A stretch of 64,000 nt of DNA from Streptomyces sp. NBC_01591 (GTDB taxonomy: Bacteria > Actinomycetota > Actinomycetes > Streptomycetales > Streptomycetaceae): positions 4,154,001 to 4,218,000 of the forward strand of contig NZ_CP109327.1 of the NCBI RefSeq assembly GCF_035918155.1. Direction: 5' to 3'. This document shows, one piece after another, positions 9,777 to 19,996 of the stretch (positions are counted from its first letter, which is position 1; each line of letters starts with the position of its first letter). Under the pieces are notes generated by a model that was not told the DNA's origin, did no database searches, and saw only the letters and a program-made list of their open reading frames with translations. The translations under genes and the position numbers were made by a program.

Positions 9777-10181
9777 ATGGCAGTCGACGTGACGAACCCC
9801 GGCCCCGAGTACCTCGCCTTCTGGCGAGCGCGCCATGTGTGCACCCTGACCACACCCCGCCCCGACGGCACACCGCACGTGGTGCCGGTGGGCGTGACGT
9901 ACGACCCCGAGACGAGGCTGGCGCGGGTCATCACCGGCAAGAACACCCGGAAGGCCGCCAACGTCCTGGCCGCGGGCCCGGACGGCGCACGGGTCGCCGT
10001 CTGCCAGATCGACGGGCGCCGCTGGGCGACCCTGGAGGGGCTCGCGACGGTGCGCACGGACCCCGAGGCGGTGGCCGACGCCGTACGCCGCTACGCGGAA
10101 CGTTACGAGCGCACGCCGAAGCCCAACCCGGACCGGATCGTCATCGAGATCGCCGTGGACCGGGCGCTCGGCAGGGCCTGA
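9777..10181 (+). CDS. PPOX-class (pyridoxamine-phosphate-oxidase fold) F420/flavin-dependent protein
   Basis: 134 residues from ATG 9777. The split-barrel pattern is clear: FWRARHVCTLTTPRPDGTPH, VVPVGVTYD, RVITGKNTRKAANVLA, RVAVCQIDGRRWATLEGLA, and the closing YAERYERTPKPNPDRIVIEI. It matches the short Rv1155-like branch of the PNPOx-like fold, whose members bind FMN, F420 or haem derivatives and reduce small substrates. Which cofactor is used cannot be decided here. It diverges from clpB and ends before a strong terminator shared with the peptide module. Confidence 0.82.
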   Translation: MAVDVTNPGPEYLAFWRARHVCTLTTPRPDGTPHVVPVGVTYDPETRLARVITGKNTRKAANVLAAGPDGARVAVCQIDGRRWATLEGLATVRTDPEAVADAVRRYAERYERTPKPNPDRIVIEIAVDRALGRA

Positions 10182-10219
10182 CCGGGCCGCGGGCGGGGAC
10201 CGCGCCCGGCCGGAAAAAG

Positions 10220-10262
10220 CACAACGGCGCCACCGTGTTCAGGTCACGATGGCGCCGTTGTG
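10220..10262. terminator. Strong bidirectional terminator
   Basis: 18-bp arms at 10220-10237 and 10245-10262 (CACAACGGCGCCACCGTG and its partner) pair with a single mismatch, preceded by AAAAAG. It separates the PPOX gene from the convergent Rieske-like gene. Confidence 0.88.
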
Positions 10263-10302
10263 TGGGGGAGTGACTGAGCGACATGGAACGACGGGGGATC
10301 GC

Positions 10303-10623
10303 TCAGGCACTGCGGGGGGTGGCGGAAATAGTCTCTGGCTCGAACAGCTGGTGGTCCCGCCGGTCGAGGTTGACGAAAATCATGTCGTACCGAATCGCAC
10401 AGCGAACGGGCTGCGGGGCTCCACGCGGCTTGCGGAGGCAACGGTAGGCACGTACTTCGTCGTCTTCTTCACGTGCGACAACGATGGGGTCGCCGAACAG
10501 AGTGACCATCAACGAGTCGCCAGAGTGGGGGATGGCAGTGACGAGATCGATGAAATGCCAGCCCGATCGGTAGGCCGTGGCCATCTCTCGCCGGAAGGTC
10601 CGGTCGTCCGGCGGGATGGTCAT
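10303..10623 (-). CDS. Rieske-like small protein lacking the cluster ligands
   Basis: 106 residues from ATG 10623. The start overlaps the stop of the DIGW gene (ATGA), so translation is probably coupled. The N-terminal part, from WHFIDLVTAIPHSGD through LMVTLFGDPIVVAREEDDEV to RAYRC, follows the opening strands of the Rieske domain of aromatic-ring oxygenases (W-x-x-V-x-x-I-P-x-P-G-D ... V-V-R-D-x-x-G-x-V-R-A). The C-terminal MIFVNLDRRDHQLFEPE resembles the end of the same domain. The ligand loops (C-x-H ... C-x-x-H) are absent: CLRKPRGA occupies the first and the second is deleted. It is unlikely to bind a [2Fe-2S] cluster. Its role beside a repeat peptide is unknown; the resemblance is by eye. 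Confidence 0.62.
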   Translation of the reverse strand: MTIPPDDRTFRREMATAYRSGWHFIDLVTAIPHSGDSLMVTLFGDPIVVAREEDDEVRAYRCLRKPRGAPQPVRCAIRYDMIFVNLDRRDHQLFEPETISATPRSA

Positions 10624-10988
10624 GCGCCTGTGCGGGCCGTGGCGGAGCCGGTACCGGCAGGCGAGACCCAGCCGATGTCGGACGACTTGGCGGGCGAGAC
10701 CCAACCGATGTCGGACGACTTGGCAGGTGCGACCGGCCACCCGATGTCACCGTTGGCCGCGGCCTGGACGACCCACCCGATGTCGGACGACTTGGCAGGT
10801 GCGACCGGCCACCCGATGTCACCGTTGGCTGCGGCCTGGACGGCCCACCCGATGTCACCACTGGCGACACCGTCCTCGCTCCAGCCAATGTCGCTGCCGC
10901 CCAGCAGCCCGATGCCCAGGGCCGCGACGAACGAGACGGCAAGCGCCGAGCGATGCATTCGCTTATACATAGTCGGCTTCGTCCTCAC
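10620..10988 (-). CDS. Exported repeat peptide with seven DIGW motifs
   Basis: 122 residues from GTG 10988 (GGGGGAGAAG upstream); ATG 10970 is an alternative start. A basic N-terminus and a hydrophobic segment (ALAVSFVAALGIGLLGG) look like a signal peptide. The rest is almost entirely a repeat: [S/G]-D-I-G-W occurs seven times, with Asp at residues 33, 45, 57, 69, 81, 93 and 104, a period of 12 that ends with 11. Between the motifs are Ala/Pro/Lys spacers (PVAPAKS, VVQAAAN, VSPAKS). Each unit offers Asp, Ser, Lys and Trp side chains, as many modified or processed peptide precursors do. No named family was recognised. It overlaps the Rieske-like gene by four bases and diverges from a LuxR-type regulator. 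Confidence 0.72.
   Translation of the reverse strand: MRTKPTMYKRMHRSALAVSFVAALGIGLLGGSDIGWSEDGVASGDIGWAVQAAANGDIGWPVAPAKSSDIGWVVQAAANGDIGWPVAPAKSSDIGWVSPAKSSDIGWVSPAGTGSATARTGA
10706..10849. repeat. 72-bp tandem duplication inside the DIGW gene
   Basis: Copies at 10706-10777 and 10778-10849 differ by only a few bases and encode two DIGW units each. Similarity of the flanking partial units suggests the gene grew by in-frame duplication. Confidence 0.88.
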
Positions 10989-11053
10989 TTGTGGATTCTT
11001 CTCCCCCGCACCTAAGACGATGTCTCACCTGGGCACGCGAGCACCACTGCGTA

Positions 11054-11077
11054 GATGCATCATGTTCTTGCATGTTC
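11054..11077. promoter_or_regulatory. Possible regulator site in the divergent DIGW/LuxR spacer
   Basis: An 8-bp palindrome GATGCATC (11054-11061) adjoins two direct copies of CATGTTC (11061-11067 and 11071-11077), upstream of the LuxR ribosome site. Position suits autoregulation, but no binding consensus is known for this regulator. Confidence 0.3.
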
Positions 11078-11098
11078 AGGAACCTGGGGGGTGACGAT

Positions 11099-12085
11099 AT
11101 GACCACAAGCAACACAAAGCCGACACATTCTCATGGGATCACCGAACTGTGCGATGCGGGAGGACGTCTTTACGCCAGTGCTTTGCGTCTGGGACGCATC
11201 GCCCGCGCCGAAGTGGAACCGGCGCCCTGTCTGATGGAGTTCGCGCTACTGCATCCCGATCCGGACGACCCGGCCTGGCTCCGGCCCGTTCCGCCGTCCA
11301 CCGCTCTTGCGCAACAGCTGCATCCCATCGAGCGCGAGATCCTGGAACGGCGCCGGCACTCGGTCGAACTGACTGAATCGTTCGAGCCATTCATGGACAT
11401 CAGCACTCTGGGGCCGCCCAGCACCCACGCCATCACCGTGCTGGAGGGCGGGAACCGGATCAACGCGGCCCTCGATCTCGCCACCGCAGAGTGCCGCACC
11501 GAAGTGCTCACCGTCCAGCCCGGCGGCGGCCGAACCGAGCATCGTCTCAGCAAGTCGCTGGAACGCGGCCTGTCCGTGATCCACCGCGGCGTCAGCATGC
11601 GCACCCTCTACCAGCACACCGCGCGCCACAGCCCCAGCACACTCGCGTACGCGGAACGCATGACCGACGACAACGTGGAAATACGCACGCTGGAAGAGCT
11701 CATCGGTCGCCTGATCGTGTTCGACCGCACCGTCGCCTTCATCCCGGCCAGCGACGACGACCAAGTCGCCCTGGAACTCCGCCACCCCGGGCTCGTGCAG
11801 TACCTGGCCAACGTGTTCGAGCAGCTCTGGACCAGAGCTGCTCCACTGCGGGAGGAGGTCAAGTACGAACCGACCTCCCTGGGCATCAGCGGGGTGCAGC
11901 GCTCCATCGCCCAGCTCCTCGTGGAAGGCCATGTGGACGACTCCATCGCCCGCCGTCTCGGCATGAACGTCCGCACCTGCCGGGCCCACGTCGCCAAACT
12001 CGCCGCCGCACTCGGCAGCAACAGCCGGGCCCAGCTCGGCTACTTGATAGCGCGGTCGGGGATCCTGGAAGAGGAACAGAACTGA
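11099..12085 (+). CDS. LuxR-type helix-turn-helix regulator with TrmB-like N-terminal region
   Basis: 328 residues from ATG 11099, preceded by GGGGGGTGACGAT. The C-terminus carries a LuxR (GerE) HTH: GISGVQRSIAQLLVEGHVDD, then SIARRLGMNVRTCRAHVAKL and SRAQLGYLIARSGI. The N-terminal 80 residues include an LCDAGGRLYASALRLGRI helix, and the middle (RGLSVIHRGVSMRTLYQH ... IVFDRTVAFIPASDDD) matches the phospholipase-D-like sensor region of TrmB/LuxR fusions in Streptomyces. No receiver domain. Divergent from the DIGW gene with a 110-bp spacer, so it is the obvious candidate regulator of that peptide. Ends before a bidirectional terminator facing hspR. Confidence 0.85.
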   Translation: MTTSNTKPTHSHGITELCDAGGRLYASALRLGRIARAEVEPAPCLMEFALLHPDPDDPAWLRPVPPSTALAQQLHPIEREILERRRHSVELTESFEPFMDISTLGPPSTHAITVLEGGNRINAALDLATAECRTEVLTVQPGGGRTEHRLSKSLERGLSVIHRGVSMRTLYQHTARHSPSTLAYAERMTDDNVEIRTLEELIGRLIVFDRTVAFIPASDDDQVALELRHPGLVQYLANVFEQLWTRAAPLREEVKYEPTSLGISGVQRSIAQLLVEGHVDDSIARRLGMNVRTCRAHVAKLAAALGSNSRAQLGYLIARSGILEEEQN

Positions 12086-12134
12086 GGGCCCCACCCCGCA
12101 AGCAGCTTCTCCCCTTCGCGACGGCGTACGGCAA

Positions 12135-12174
12135 AGGGCCGGGGAGCCGACCCGAAAGTCGACTCCCCGGCCCT
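12135..12174. terminator. Bidirectional terminator between the LuxR gene and hspR
   Basis: 17-bp arms at 12135-12151 and 12158-12174 (AGGGCCGGGGAG core) with one mismatch and a 6-base loop lie between convergent stops. Confidence 0.85.
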
Positions 12175-12185
12175 GTACAGCCCGG

Positions 12186-12632
12186 TCAGTCCTTCGGCCT
12201 CTTCGGCCGCCAGACCACCAACGCGCTGGTCTGCTGCACGTCCTGATACGGCACCAGATCGCGCCGGTACGAGGCGTGGACCTGGGCCTCGCGCTGCTGC
12301 ATCGCCTGTGCCGCGCCGTCCACGGCCGCCGAGAGCTCGGCGACGCGCTGCTGGAGCGCGGCGACCTGGTTCTCCAGCTCGATGATGCGCTTGATGCCGG
12401 CGAGGTTGATGCCCTCGTCCTGCGACAGCTGCTGCACGGTGCGCAGCAGCTCGATGTCGCGGGCCGAGTAGCGCCTGCCGCGCCCGGCCGTGCGGTCGGG
12501 CGAGACGAGGCCGAGACGGTCGTACTGGCGTAGTGTCTGCGGATGCAGGCCTGAGAGCTGGGCCGCGATCGAGATCACGTACACCGGTGATTCATCGGTC
12601 AGTTCGTACGGATTGCGTCGTCGGCCGTCCAC
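12186..12632 (-). CDS. hspR: Heat-shock repressor HspR
   Basis: 148 residues from GTG 12632, one base after the dnaJ stop, with GGGAG upstream; similarity does not extend into the longer upstream frame. The MerR-type HTH reads YVISIAAQLSGLHPQTLRQY, then DRLGLVSPDR and RRYSARDIELLRTVQQL, followed by a coiled-coil helix (ELENQVAALQQRVAELSAAV). HspR binds HAIR sequences with DnaK as corepressor and represses the dnaK operon and clpB in Streptomyces. HAIR sites upstream of both targets are present in this window, so the loop is self-contained here. Confidence 0.96.
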   Translation of the reverse strand: MDGRRRNPYELTDESPVYVISIAAQLSGLHPQTLRQYDRLGLVSPDRTAGRGRRYSARDIELLRTVQQLSQDEGINLAGIKRIIELENQVAALQQRVAELSAAVDGAAQAMQQREAQVHASYRRDLVPYQDVQQTSALVVWRPKRPKD

Positions 12633-12633
12633 C

Positions 12634-13818
12634 TCAAGCTCCCTTCGCCGCCTGGAACAGTTCCGCCCGCGGGTCACGGCCCGCGGTCGCCTTCCGGTAG
12701 GCCTCCAGCGCGTCCCTGGCCTCGTCGCCGAGGTCCCTGGGCACCGCCACCTCGACGGTGACCAGCAGGTCGCCCCGGGTGCCGTCCTTGCGTACGGCGC
12801 CCTTGCCGCGGGCGCGCATCGTACGCCCGTTGGGGGTGCCGGCGGGCAGCTTCAGGGTGACCGGCGGGCCGCCGAGCGTGGGCACCTTCACCTCGCCGCC
12901 GAGCGCCGCCTCCGTGAAGTCGACGGGCACGGTGACCGTGAGGTTGTCGCCCTTGCGGCCGAAGACCGGGTGGGCGTCCACGTGGACCACGACGTACAGA
13001 TCGCCGGCCGGTCCACCGCGCTCGCCCGGACCGCCCTTGCCGCGCAGCCGGATCCGCTGGCCGTCCGAGACGCCCGCCGGGATCCTGACCTGCATGGTCT
13101 TGGAGGACTTGGCCCGTCCGCTGCCCTTGCAGACATCGCACGGGTCCTGGGCGATGAGGCCCCGGCCCTTGCACTCCACACAGGGGTCGGTGAGCGAGAA
13201 GCCGCCGCCGGTGCCGCGCGACACCTGGCCGGTGCCGAGACAGGTCGGGCAGACCCTGGGGGTGCCGTTCTTGTCACCGGTGCCGGAACACGCCTTGCAG
13301 GGCGCCTGGCTGGACATCCGCAGCGGGACCGTGGCCCCCTCGACCGCCTCGGTGAAGCTGAGCGTCACCTCGGACTCGATGTCCTGGCCGCGGCGCGGCT
13401 GCACCCGCGTCCCCGTACCGCCCCGGTTGAACAGGCCGCCGAAGACATCGCCCAGACCGCCGCCGCCGAAACCGCCGGCTCCGCCGCCCTGGCCACCGCC
13501 CTGGGTGCCCCCGAAGAGGTCCCCGAGGTCGAAGTTGAAGTTGCCTCCCGCGCCTCCGGGGCCGGCCCTGAAGCCGCCGTTGCCGAAGAGGGCGCGTGCC
13601 TCGTCGTACTCCTTGCGCTTCTTGCTGTCACCGAGGATGTCGTTCGCCTCGGAGATCTCCTTGAAGCGCTCCTCCGCCTTGTCGTCACCCTTGTTGGCGT
13701 CCGGGTGGAACTCACGGGCGAGCTTCCGGTACGCCTTCTTGATCTCGGCGTCGGTGGCGTCCTTGGGGACGCCGAGGACCTTGTAGTAGTCCTTCTCGAC
13801 GAAGTCCTTCGTGCTCAT
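12634..13818 (-). CDS. dnaJ: Chaperone protein DnaJ
   Basis: 394 residues from ATG 13818 with a strong GGAAGGAGG. J domain at 1-75 with HPD in REFHPDANKG, Gly/Phe-rich linker (about 90-150), four zinc motifs (CKACSGTG, CPTCLGTG, CVECKGRG, CDVCKGSG), then the substrate-binding C domains. DnaJ delivers unfolded clients to DnaK and triggers ATP hydrolysis. Third gene of the dnaK operon; hspR follows after a single base. A perfect 16-bp hairpin just upstream of the ribosome site may tune expression relative to dnaK and grpE. Confidence 0.96.
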   Translation of the reverse strand: MSTKDFVEKDYYKVLGVPKDATDAEIKKAYRKLAREFHPDANKGDDKAEERFKEISEANDILGDSKKRKEYDEARALFGNGGFRAGPGGAGGNFNFDLGDLFGGTQGGGQGGGAGGFGGGGLGDVFGGLFNRGGTGTRVQPRRGQDIESEVTLSFTEAVEGATVPLRMSSQAPCKACSGTGDKNGTPRVCPTCLGTGQVSRGTGGGFSLTDPCVECKGRGLIAQDPCDVCKGSGRAKSSKTMQVRIPAGVSDGQRIRLRGKGGPGERGGPAGDLYVVVHVDAHPVFGRKGDNLTVTVPVDFTEAALGGEVKVPTLGGPPVTLKLPAGTPNGRTMRARGKGAVRKDGTRGDLLVTVEVAVPRDLGDEARDALEAYRKATAGRDPRAELFQAAKGA

Positions 13819-13842
13819 CGACGTCCCTCCTTCCGGACGATC

Positions 13843-13878
13843 GGCCATGCGACCGGCCCGTGGGCCGGTCGCATGGCC
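13843..13878 (-). promoter_or_regulatory. Perfect hairpin in the grpE-dnaJ spacer
   Basis: Arms GGCCATGCGACCGGCC (13843-13858) and its exact complement (13863-13878) enclose CGTG. It occupies most of the short spacer between grpE and the dnaJ ribosome site. There is no U-tract, so an mRNA processing or partial attenuation role is more likely than full termination. Confidence 0.7.
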
Positions 13879-13911
13879 GGGCGGTGGGCAGCGAGGTGGT
13901 CAGACGGGATG

Positions 13912-16478
<2,567 letters not shown>

Positions 16479-16486
16479 TCAACAGA

Positions 16487-16507
16487 CCTGAGTCGAGGAG
16501 ACTCAAC
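16487..16507. promoter_or_regulatory. Second HAIR-like element of the dnaK operon
   Basis: CCTGAGT (16487-16493), seven bases, ACTCAAC (16501-16507). The core TGAGT-N7-ACTCA is intact while both outer ends differ from consensus, suggesting a weaker second site with a 31-bp offset from the first. Confidence 0.8.
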
Positions 16508-16727
16508 TATCGTGCACGCCCCCCGCGCCAGCCGGATTCCCGCGCATGAGGCGCGTACGAGAAGGCATGCGCGAGGCGCGTACGGCCCGTTCGCGCGCGA
16601 CACTCCCCGCCCCCTGGCGACGCAGCCCCTCCCCATCATCACCTCGTGGGATCGTTCTGTCACAAAATGCCGTGAGCCACGCAAAACCGGCACTCGATCC
16701 GCCGTGAACCCCGGGCAGGTGCGAACG

Positions 16728-17438
16728 ATGCAGACACAGCAGAGGCAGCAGGCGGTACGCGCACGGGTGCGAATGCGGGCGCGTGTACGTACGTGGCAAC
16801 AGGAGCGGCACCGGGAGCGACCGTCGGCCAAGCGCGTACTGGACCTGACCCTCGGCTCGGCCCTCCTGGCCCTGACCTCCCCCCTGCTCGCCGCGGGCGC
16901 CCTCGCCCTGGCGGCGCGGCGGCCCCCCGGCGGCGTACTGGCCCACTCGCCCCGGGTCGGCCTGGACGGCCACGTCTTCGTCATGTGCTCGCTGCGCACC
17001 CGGCGGCTCCGGCTCGACCTGCTCTCCAGGCTGCCGCACGTCGTACGGGGAGACCTCTCCCTGGTCGGCCCGGAACCCCTGGCACCGGACGACGGGGGCG
17101 ATCCCCGCATCCAGGGCGGAACCTGCACCCCCGGCTCCGGCACCTCCCCCGCCGCGAGACACTGGCGGCAAGAACTGAAACCGGGCCTCACCGGCCTGGC
17201 ACAGGTGCGCTCCCGCTCCGGAATGCCATGGGACGAGCCGGCCCTGCTGGACCAGCACTACGCCGAGCACCACGGGGTGGGGCTTGACCTGGCCATCCTG
17301 GCGAGCGCCGTACACACTCCGCTGCGCGAGGCGGCCCGAGGGCTCGTCCGGCGCGGGAAGGCACGCCTGAGCGACACAGATCACCGCCTGTCCGGCTACA
17401 GCGCGGCAGAAGAACTCGGTAGTGTCAGCACAGACTGA
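16728..17438 (+). CDS. Short bacterial sugar transferase (undecaprenyl-phosphate hexose-1-P transferase family)
   Basis: 236 residues if started at ATG 16728 (GGCAGG upstream; GTG 16719 possible). After a basic leader comes AKRVLDLTLGSALLALTSPL, one hydrophobic segment, then SPRVGLDGHVFVMCSLRTRR, DLSLVGPEPLAPD, LKPGLTGLAQV and DQHYAEHHGVGLDLAIL. These are the conserved blocks of the WcaJ/ExoY family, which loads the first sugar phosphate onto a lipid carrier at the membrane. The usual K-F-R-T-M block reads CSLRTRR, so activity may be altered. It diverges from dnaK; no other exopolysaccharide gene is near. Confidence 0.75.
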   Translation: MQTQQRQQAVRARVRMRARVRTWQQERHRERPSAKRVLDLTLGSALLALTSPLLAAGALALAARRPPGGVLAHSPRVGLDGHVFVMCSLRTRRLRLDLLSRLPHVVRGDLSLVGPEPLAPDDGGDPRIQGGTCTPGSGTSPAARHWRQELKPGLTGLAQVRSRSGMPWDEPALLDQHYAEHHGVGLDLAILASAVHTPLREAARGLVRRGKARLSDTDHRLSGYSAAEELGSVSTD

Positions 17439-17486
17439 TTAAGTTACTGCTTAGTAATCCCGGATAATCGCCAGTACCCGCTCATT

Positions 17487-17522
17487 GACGCTGGATTCCA
17501 CCCTGACGCTGGATTCCACCCT
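17487..17522. repeat. Tandem 18-bp duplication before the Fe-S reductase
   Basis: GACGCTGGATTCCACCCT occurs twice head to tail (17487-17504, 17505-17522), immediately before the CGAGGAG ribosome site at about 17531. Confidence 0.95.
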
Positions 17523-17544
17523 CGCAGGCCCGAGGAGCCCCCAA

Positions 17545-19812
17545 ATGCAACTCGCCGCGATCATCGTGTCGCTGGTTCTGATCGTGGTCGGCGTGGCCCT
17601 GTTCCTCCGCGCCCTCCTGCAGATCTACAACTTCATGCGGCTCGGCCAGAACGTGCCCGCGGGCACCCGCACGGACGAGCCCGCACAGCGCACCGTCACC
17701 GTGGCCAGGGAGTTCCTCGGCCACACCCGGATGAACCGCTGGGGCATCGTCGGTGTCGCGCACTGGTTCGTGGCGGTGGGCTTCTTCTCGCTGCTGCTGA
17801 CCATCGTCAACGCGATCGGCCAGCTCTTCAAGGCCGACTGGATCCTGCCGATCATCGGCGACTGGGCGCCGTACAACGTCTTCGTCGAGTTCATCGGCAC
17901 GATGACCGTGCTCGGCATCCTGACCCTGATCGTGATCCGCCAGCTGGCCCATCCGCGCAAGCCGGGCCGCAAGTCCCGCTTCGCCGGGTCCAACTTCGGC
18001 CAGGCGTACTTCGTCGAGGCCGTCATCCTCATCGTCGGCGTCTGCATCTTCATGCTGCACGCCCTCGAAGGCGCCCAGCACCACGTCGACGGCTACGAGT
18101 CCTCCTTCTTCATCTCGTACCCGGTCGTCAACTGGCTGGAGGGCATGGACGTCTCCACCCTCCAGAACCTCACCTACTTCTTCGCCGGCCTGAAGATCGC
18201 GACCTCCTTCATCTGGATGATCACGGTCGCCCTGAAGCAGGACATGGGTGTCGCCTGGCACCGCTTCCTGGCCTTCCCGAACATCTGGTTCAAGCGCAAC
18301 GCCAAGGGTGAGACCTCGCTCGGCGAGCTGCTGCCGATGACCTCCGGCGGCAAGGAGATCGACTTCGAGGACCCGGGCGAGGACGACGTCTACGGCGTCT
18401 CGCAGATCGAGCACTTCTCCTGGAAGGGCCTGCTCGACTTCTCCACCTGCACCGAGTGCGGCCGCTGCCAGTCGCAGTGCCCCGCCTGGAACACCGGCAA
18501 GCCGCTCTCCCCCAAGCTCCTGATCATGTCCCTGCGCGACCACGCGCACGCCAAGGCCCCGTACCTGCTGGCCGGCGGCGGCAAGGACATGGAGGGCAAC
18601 GAGAAGGCGTCCGCGGAACAGCTGAAGGACGTCCCGGCCGCGGCTCTCGCGGAGGCCGAGCGCCCGCTGATCGGCACGGCCGAGGAGAACGGCGTCATCG
18701 ACCCGGACGTGCTGTGGTCCTGCACCACCTGCGGTGCGTGCGTGGAGCAGTGCCCGGTCGACATCGAGCACATCGACCACATCGTCGACATGCGCCGCTA
18801 CCAGGTGATGATCGAGTCCGCGTTCCCGTCCGAGGCGGGCACGATGCTCAAGAACCTGGAGAAGAAGGGCAACCCCTGGGGCCTGGCGAAGAAGCAGCGC
18901 GTCGAGTGGACCAAGGAGGTCGACTTCGAGGTCCCGATCGTCGGCAAGGACGTCGAGGACCTGTCCGAGATCGACTACCTGTACTGGGTCGGCTGCGCGG
19001 GCGCCCTGGAGGACCGGGCGAAGAAGACCACCAAGGCCTTCGCGGAGCTCCTGCACATCGCGGGCGTCAAGTTCGCGATCATGGGCGGCGACGAGAAGTG
19101 CACCGGTGACTCCGCCCGCCGGCTGGGCAACGAGCCGCTGTTCCAGCAGCTCGGCCAGGAGAACGTCGCGATGCTGAACATGGCGTTCGGCGAGGATGAC
19201 GAGGACGAGGCGACGAAGAAGCCGAAGTCGTCGAAGAAGATCGTCGCGACCTGCCCGCACTGCTTCAACACCATCGCCAACGAGTACCCGCAGCTCGGCG
19301 GCGAGTACGAGGTCATCCACCACACCCAGCTGCTCCAGCACCTCATCGACGAGGGCAAGCTGATCCCGGTGACCCCGGTCGAGGGCCTGATCACGTACCA
19401 CGACCCGTGCTACCTGGGCCGTCACAACAAGATCTACACCCCGCCGCGCGAGATCATCGCGAAGGTCCCGGGCCTCCGCAACGAGGAGATGCACCGCCAC
19501 AAGGAGCGCGGCTTCTGCTGCGGCGCCGGTGGTGCCCGGATGTGGATGGAGGAGCGGATCGGCAAGCGCATCAACAACGAGCGCGTCGACGAAGCTCTGT
19601 CGCTGAACCCCGACATCGTCTCCACCGCCTGCCCGTTCTGCCTGGTCATGCTGACCGACTCGGTCAACGGCAAGAAGAACGACGGCAAGGCGAAGGAGTC
19701 GATCCAGGTGGTCGACGTCTCGCAGCTGCTGCTGGACTCCGTGAAGACCCCGGCCGACCCGGCCGGGGAGGCGGAGCCGGCGGACGAGCCGGAGCCGGAG
19801 CCGGTGAAGTGA
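17545..19812 (+). CDS. Membrane (Fe-S)-binding reductase, HdrD/GlpC-like
   Basis: 755 residues from ATG 17545 (CGAGGAGCCCCCAA upstream; the longer frame adds only the 18-bp repeat). The N-terminus has about five membrane helices (1-245), like a haem b or NarI-type anchor. Two 4Fe-4S motifs follow: CTECGRCQSQC at 302 and CTTCGACVEQC at 393. Then come two CCG cysteine-rich domains (CPHC at 570, CCGAGGARMW at 658, CPFC near the end), the hallmark of HdrB/GlpC/LutA subunits. Such proteins pass electrons between the quinone pool and a soluble partner; the M. tuberculosis homologue is Rv0338c. The electron donor is unknown. Monocistronic, followed by a terminator. Confidence 0.88.
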   Translation: MQLAAIIVSLVLIVVGVALFLRALLQIYNFMRLGQNVPAGTRTDEPAQRTVTVAREFLGHTRMNRWGIVGVAHWFVAVGFFSLLLTIVNAIGQLFKADWILPIIGDWAPYNVFVEFIGTMTVLGILTLIVIRQLAHPRKPGRKSRFAGSNFGQAYFVEAVILIVGVCIFMLHALEGAQHHVDGYESSFFISYPVVNWLEGMDVSTLQNLTYFFAGLKIATSFIWMITVALKQDMGVAWHRFLAFPNIWFKRNAKGETSLGELLPMTSGGKEIDFEDPGEDDVYGVSQIEHFSWKGLLDFSTCTECGRCQSQCPAWNTGKPLSPKLLIMSLRDHAHAKAPYLLAGGGKDMEGNEKASAEQLKDVPAAALAEAERPLIGTAEENGVIDPDVLWSCTTCGACVEQCPVDIEHIDHIVDMRRYQVMIESAFPSEAGTMLKNLEKKGNPWGLAKKQRVEWTKEVDFEVPIVGKDVEDLSEIDYLYWVGCAGALEDRAKKTTKAFAELLHIAGVKFAIMGGDEKCTGDSARRLGNEPLFQQLGQENVAMLNMAFGEDDEDEATKKPKSSKKIVATCPHCFNTIANEYPQLGGEYEVIHHTQLLQHLIDEGKLIPVTPVEGLITYHDPCYLGRHNKIYTPPREIIAKVPGLRNEEMHRHKERGFCCGAGGARMWMEERIGKRINNERVDEALSLNPDIVSTACPFCLVMLTDSVNGKKNDGKAKESIQVVDVSQLLLDSVKTPADPAGEAEPADEPEPEPVK

Positions 19813-19830
19813 CCCGGTAAGCCGCGCGAC

Positions 19831-19872
19831 AGAAGCGGCCGGACCTGCCTCGGGGCGGGACCGGCCGCTTCT
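19831..19872 (+). terminator. Terminator of the Fe-S reductase gene
   Basis: Perfect 12-bp arms AGAAGCGGCCGG (19831-19842) and CCGGCCGCTTCT (19861-19872), followed by GCTTTC. Confidence 0.82.
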
Positions 19873-19996
19873 GCTTTCCGCCCCTGGGGCTGTCCCCCCG
19901 GGGTTCCCCTAGGGGATGTCACAGCTCGGCCGCAATGGCGGGCAGGTTTCCCAGGCCCTCTGACCGCAGCGGCCCGGACCAGGTACGTTCGGTGAC

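Noticed and set aside
6736..9792. A very long plus-strand open frame opposite clpB
   Set aside because: It is an antisense shadow of clpB produced by high-GC codon bias; no ribosome site and no protein family pattern.
10670..10860. Regular repeats as a possible CRISPR array
   Set aside because: The period is 36 and 72 bp but the repeats are coding and contiguous, giving DIGW units; no spacers or cas genes.
17482..19500. Long minus-strand open frame opposite the Fe-S reductase
   Set aside because: Antisense shadow; composition follows the codon bias of the real gene.
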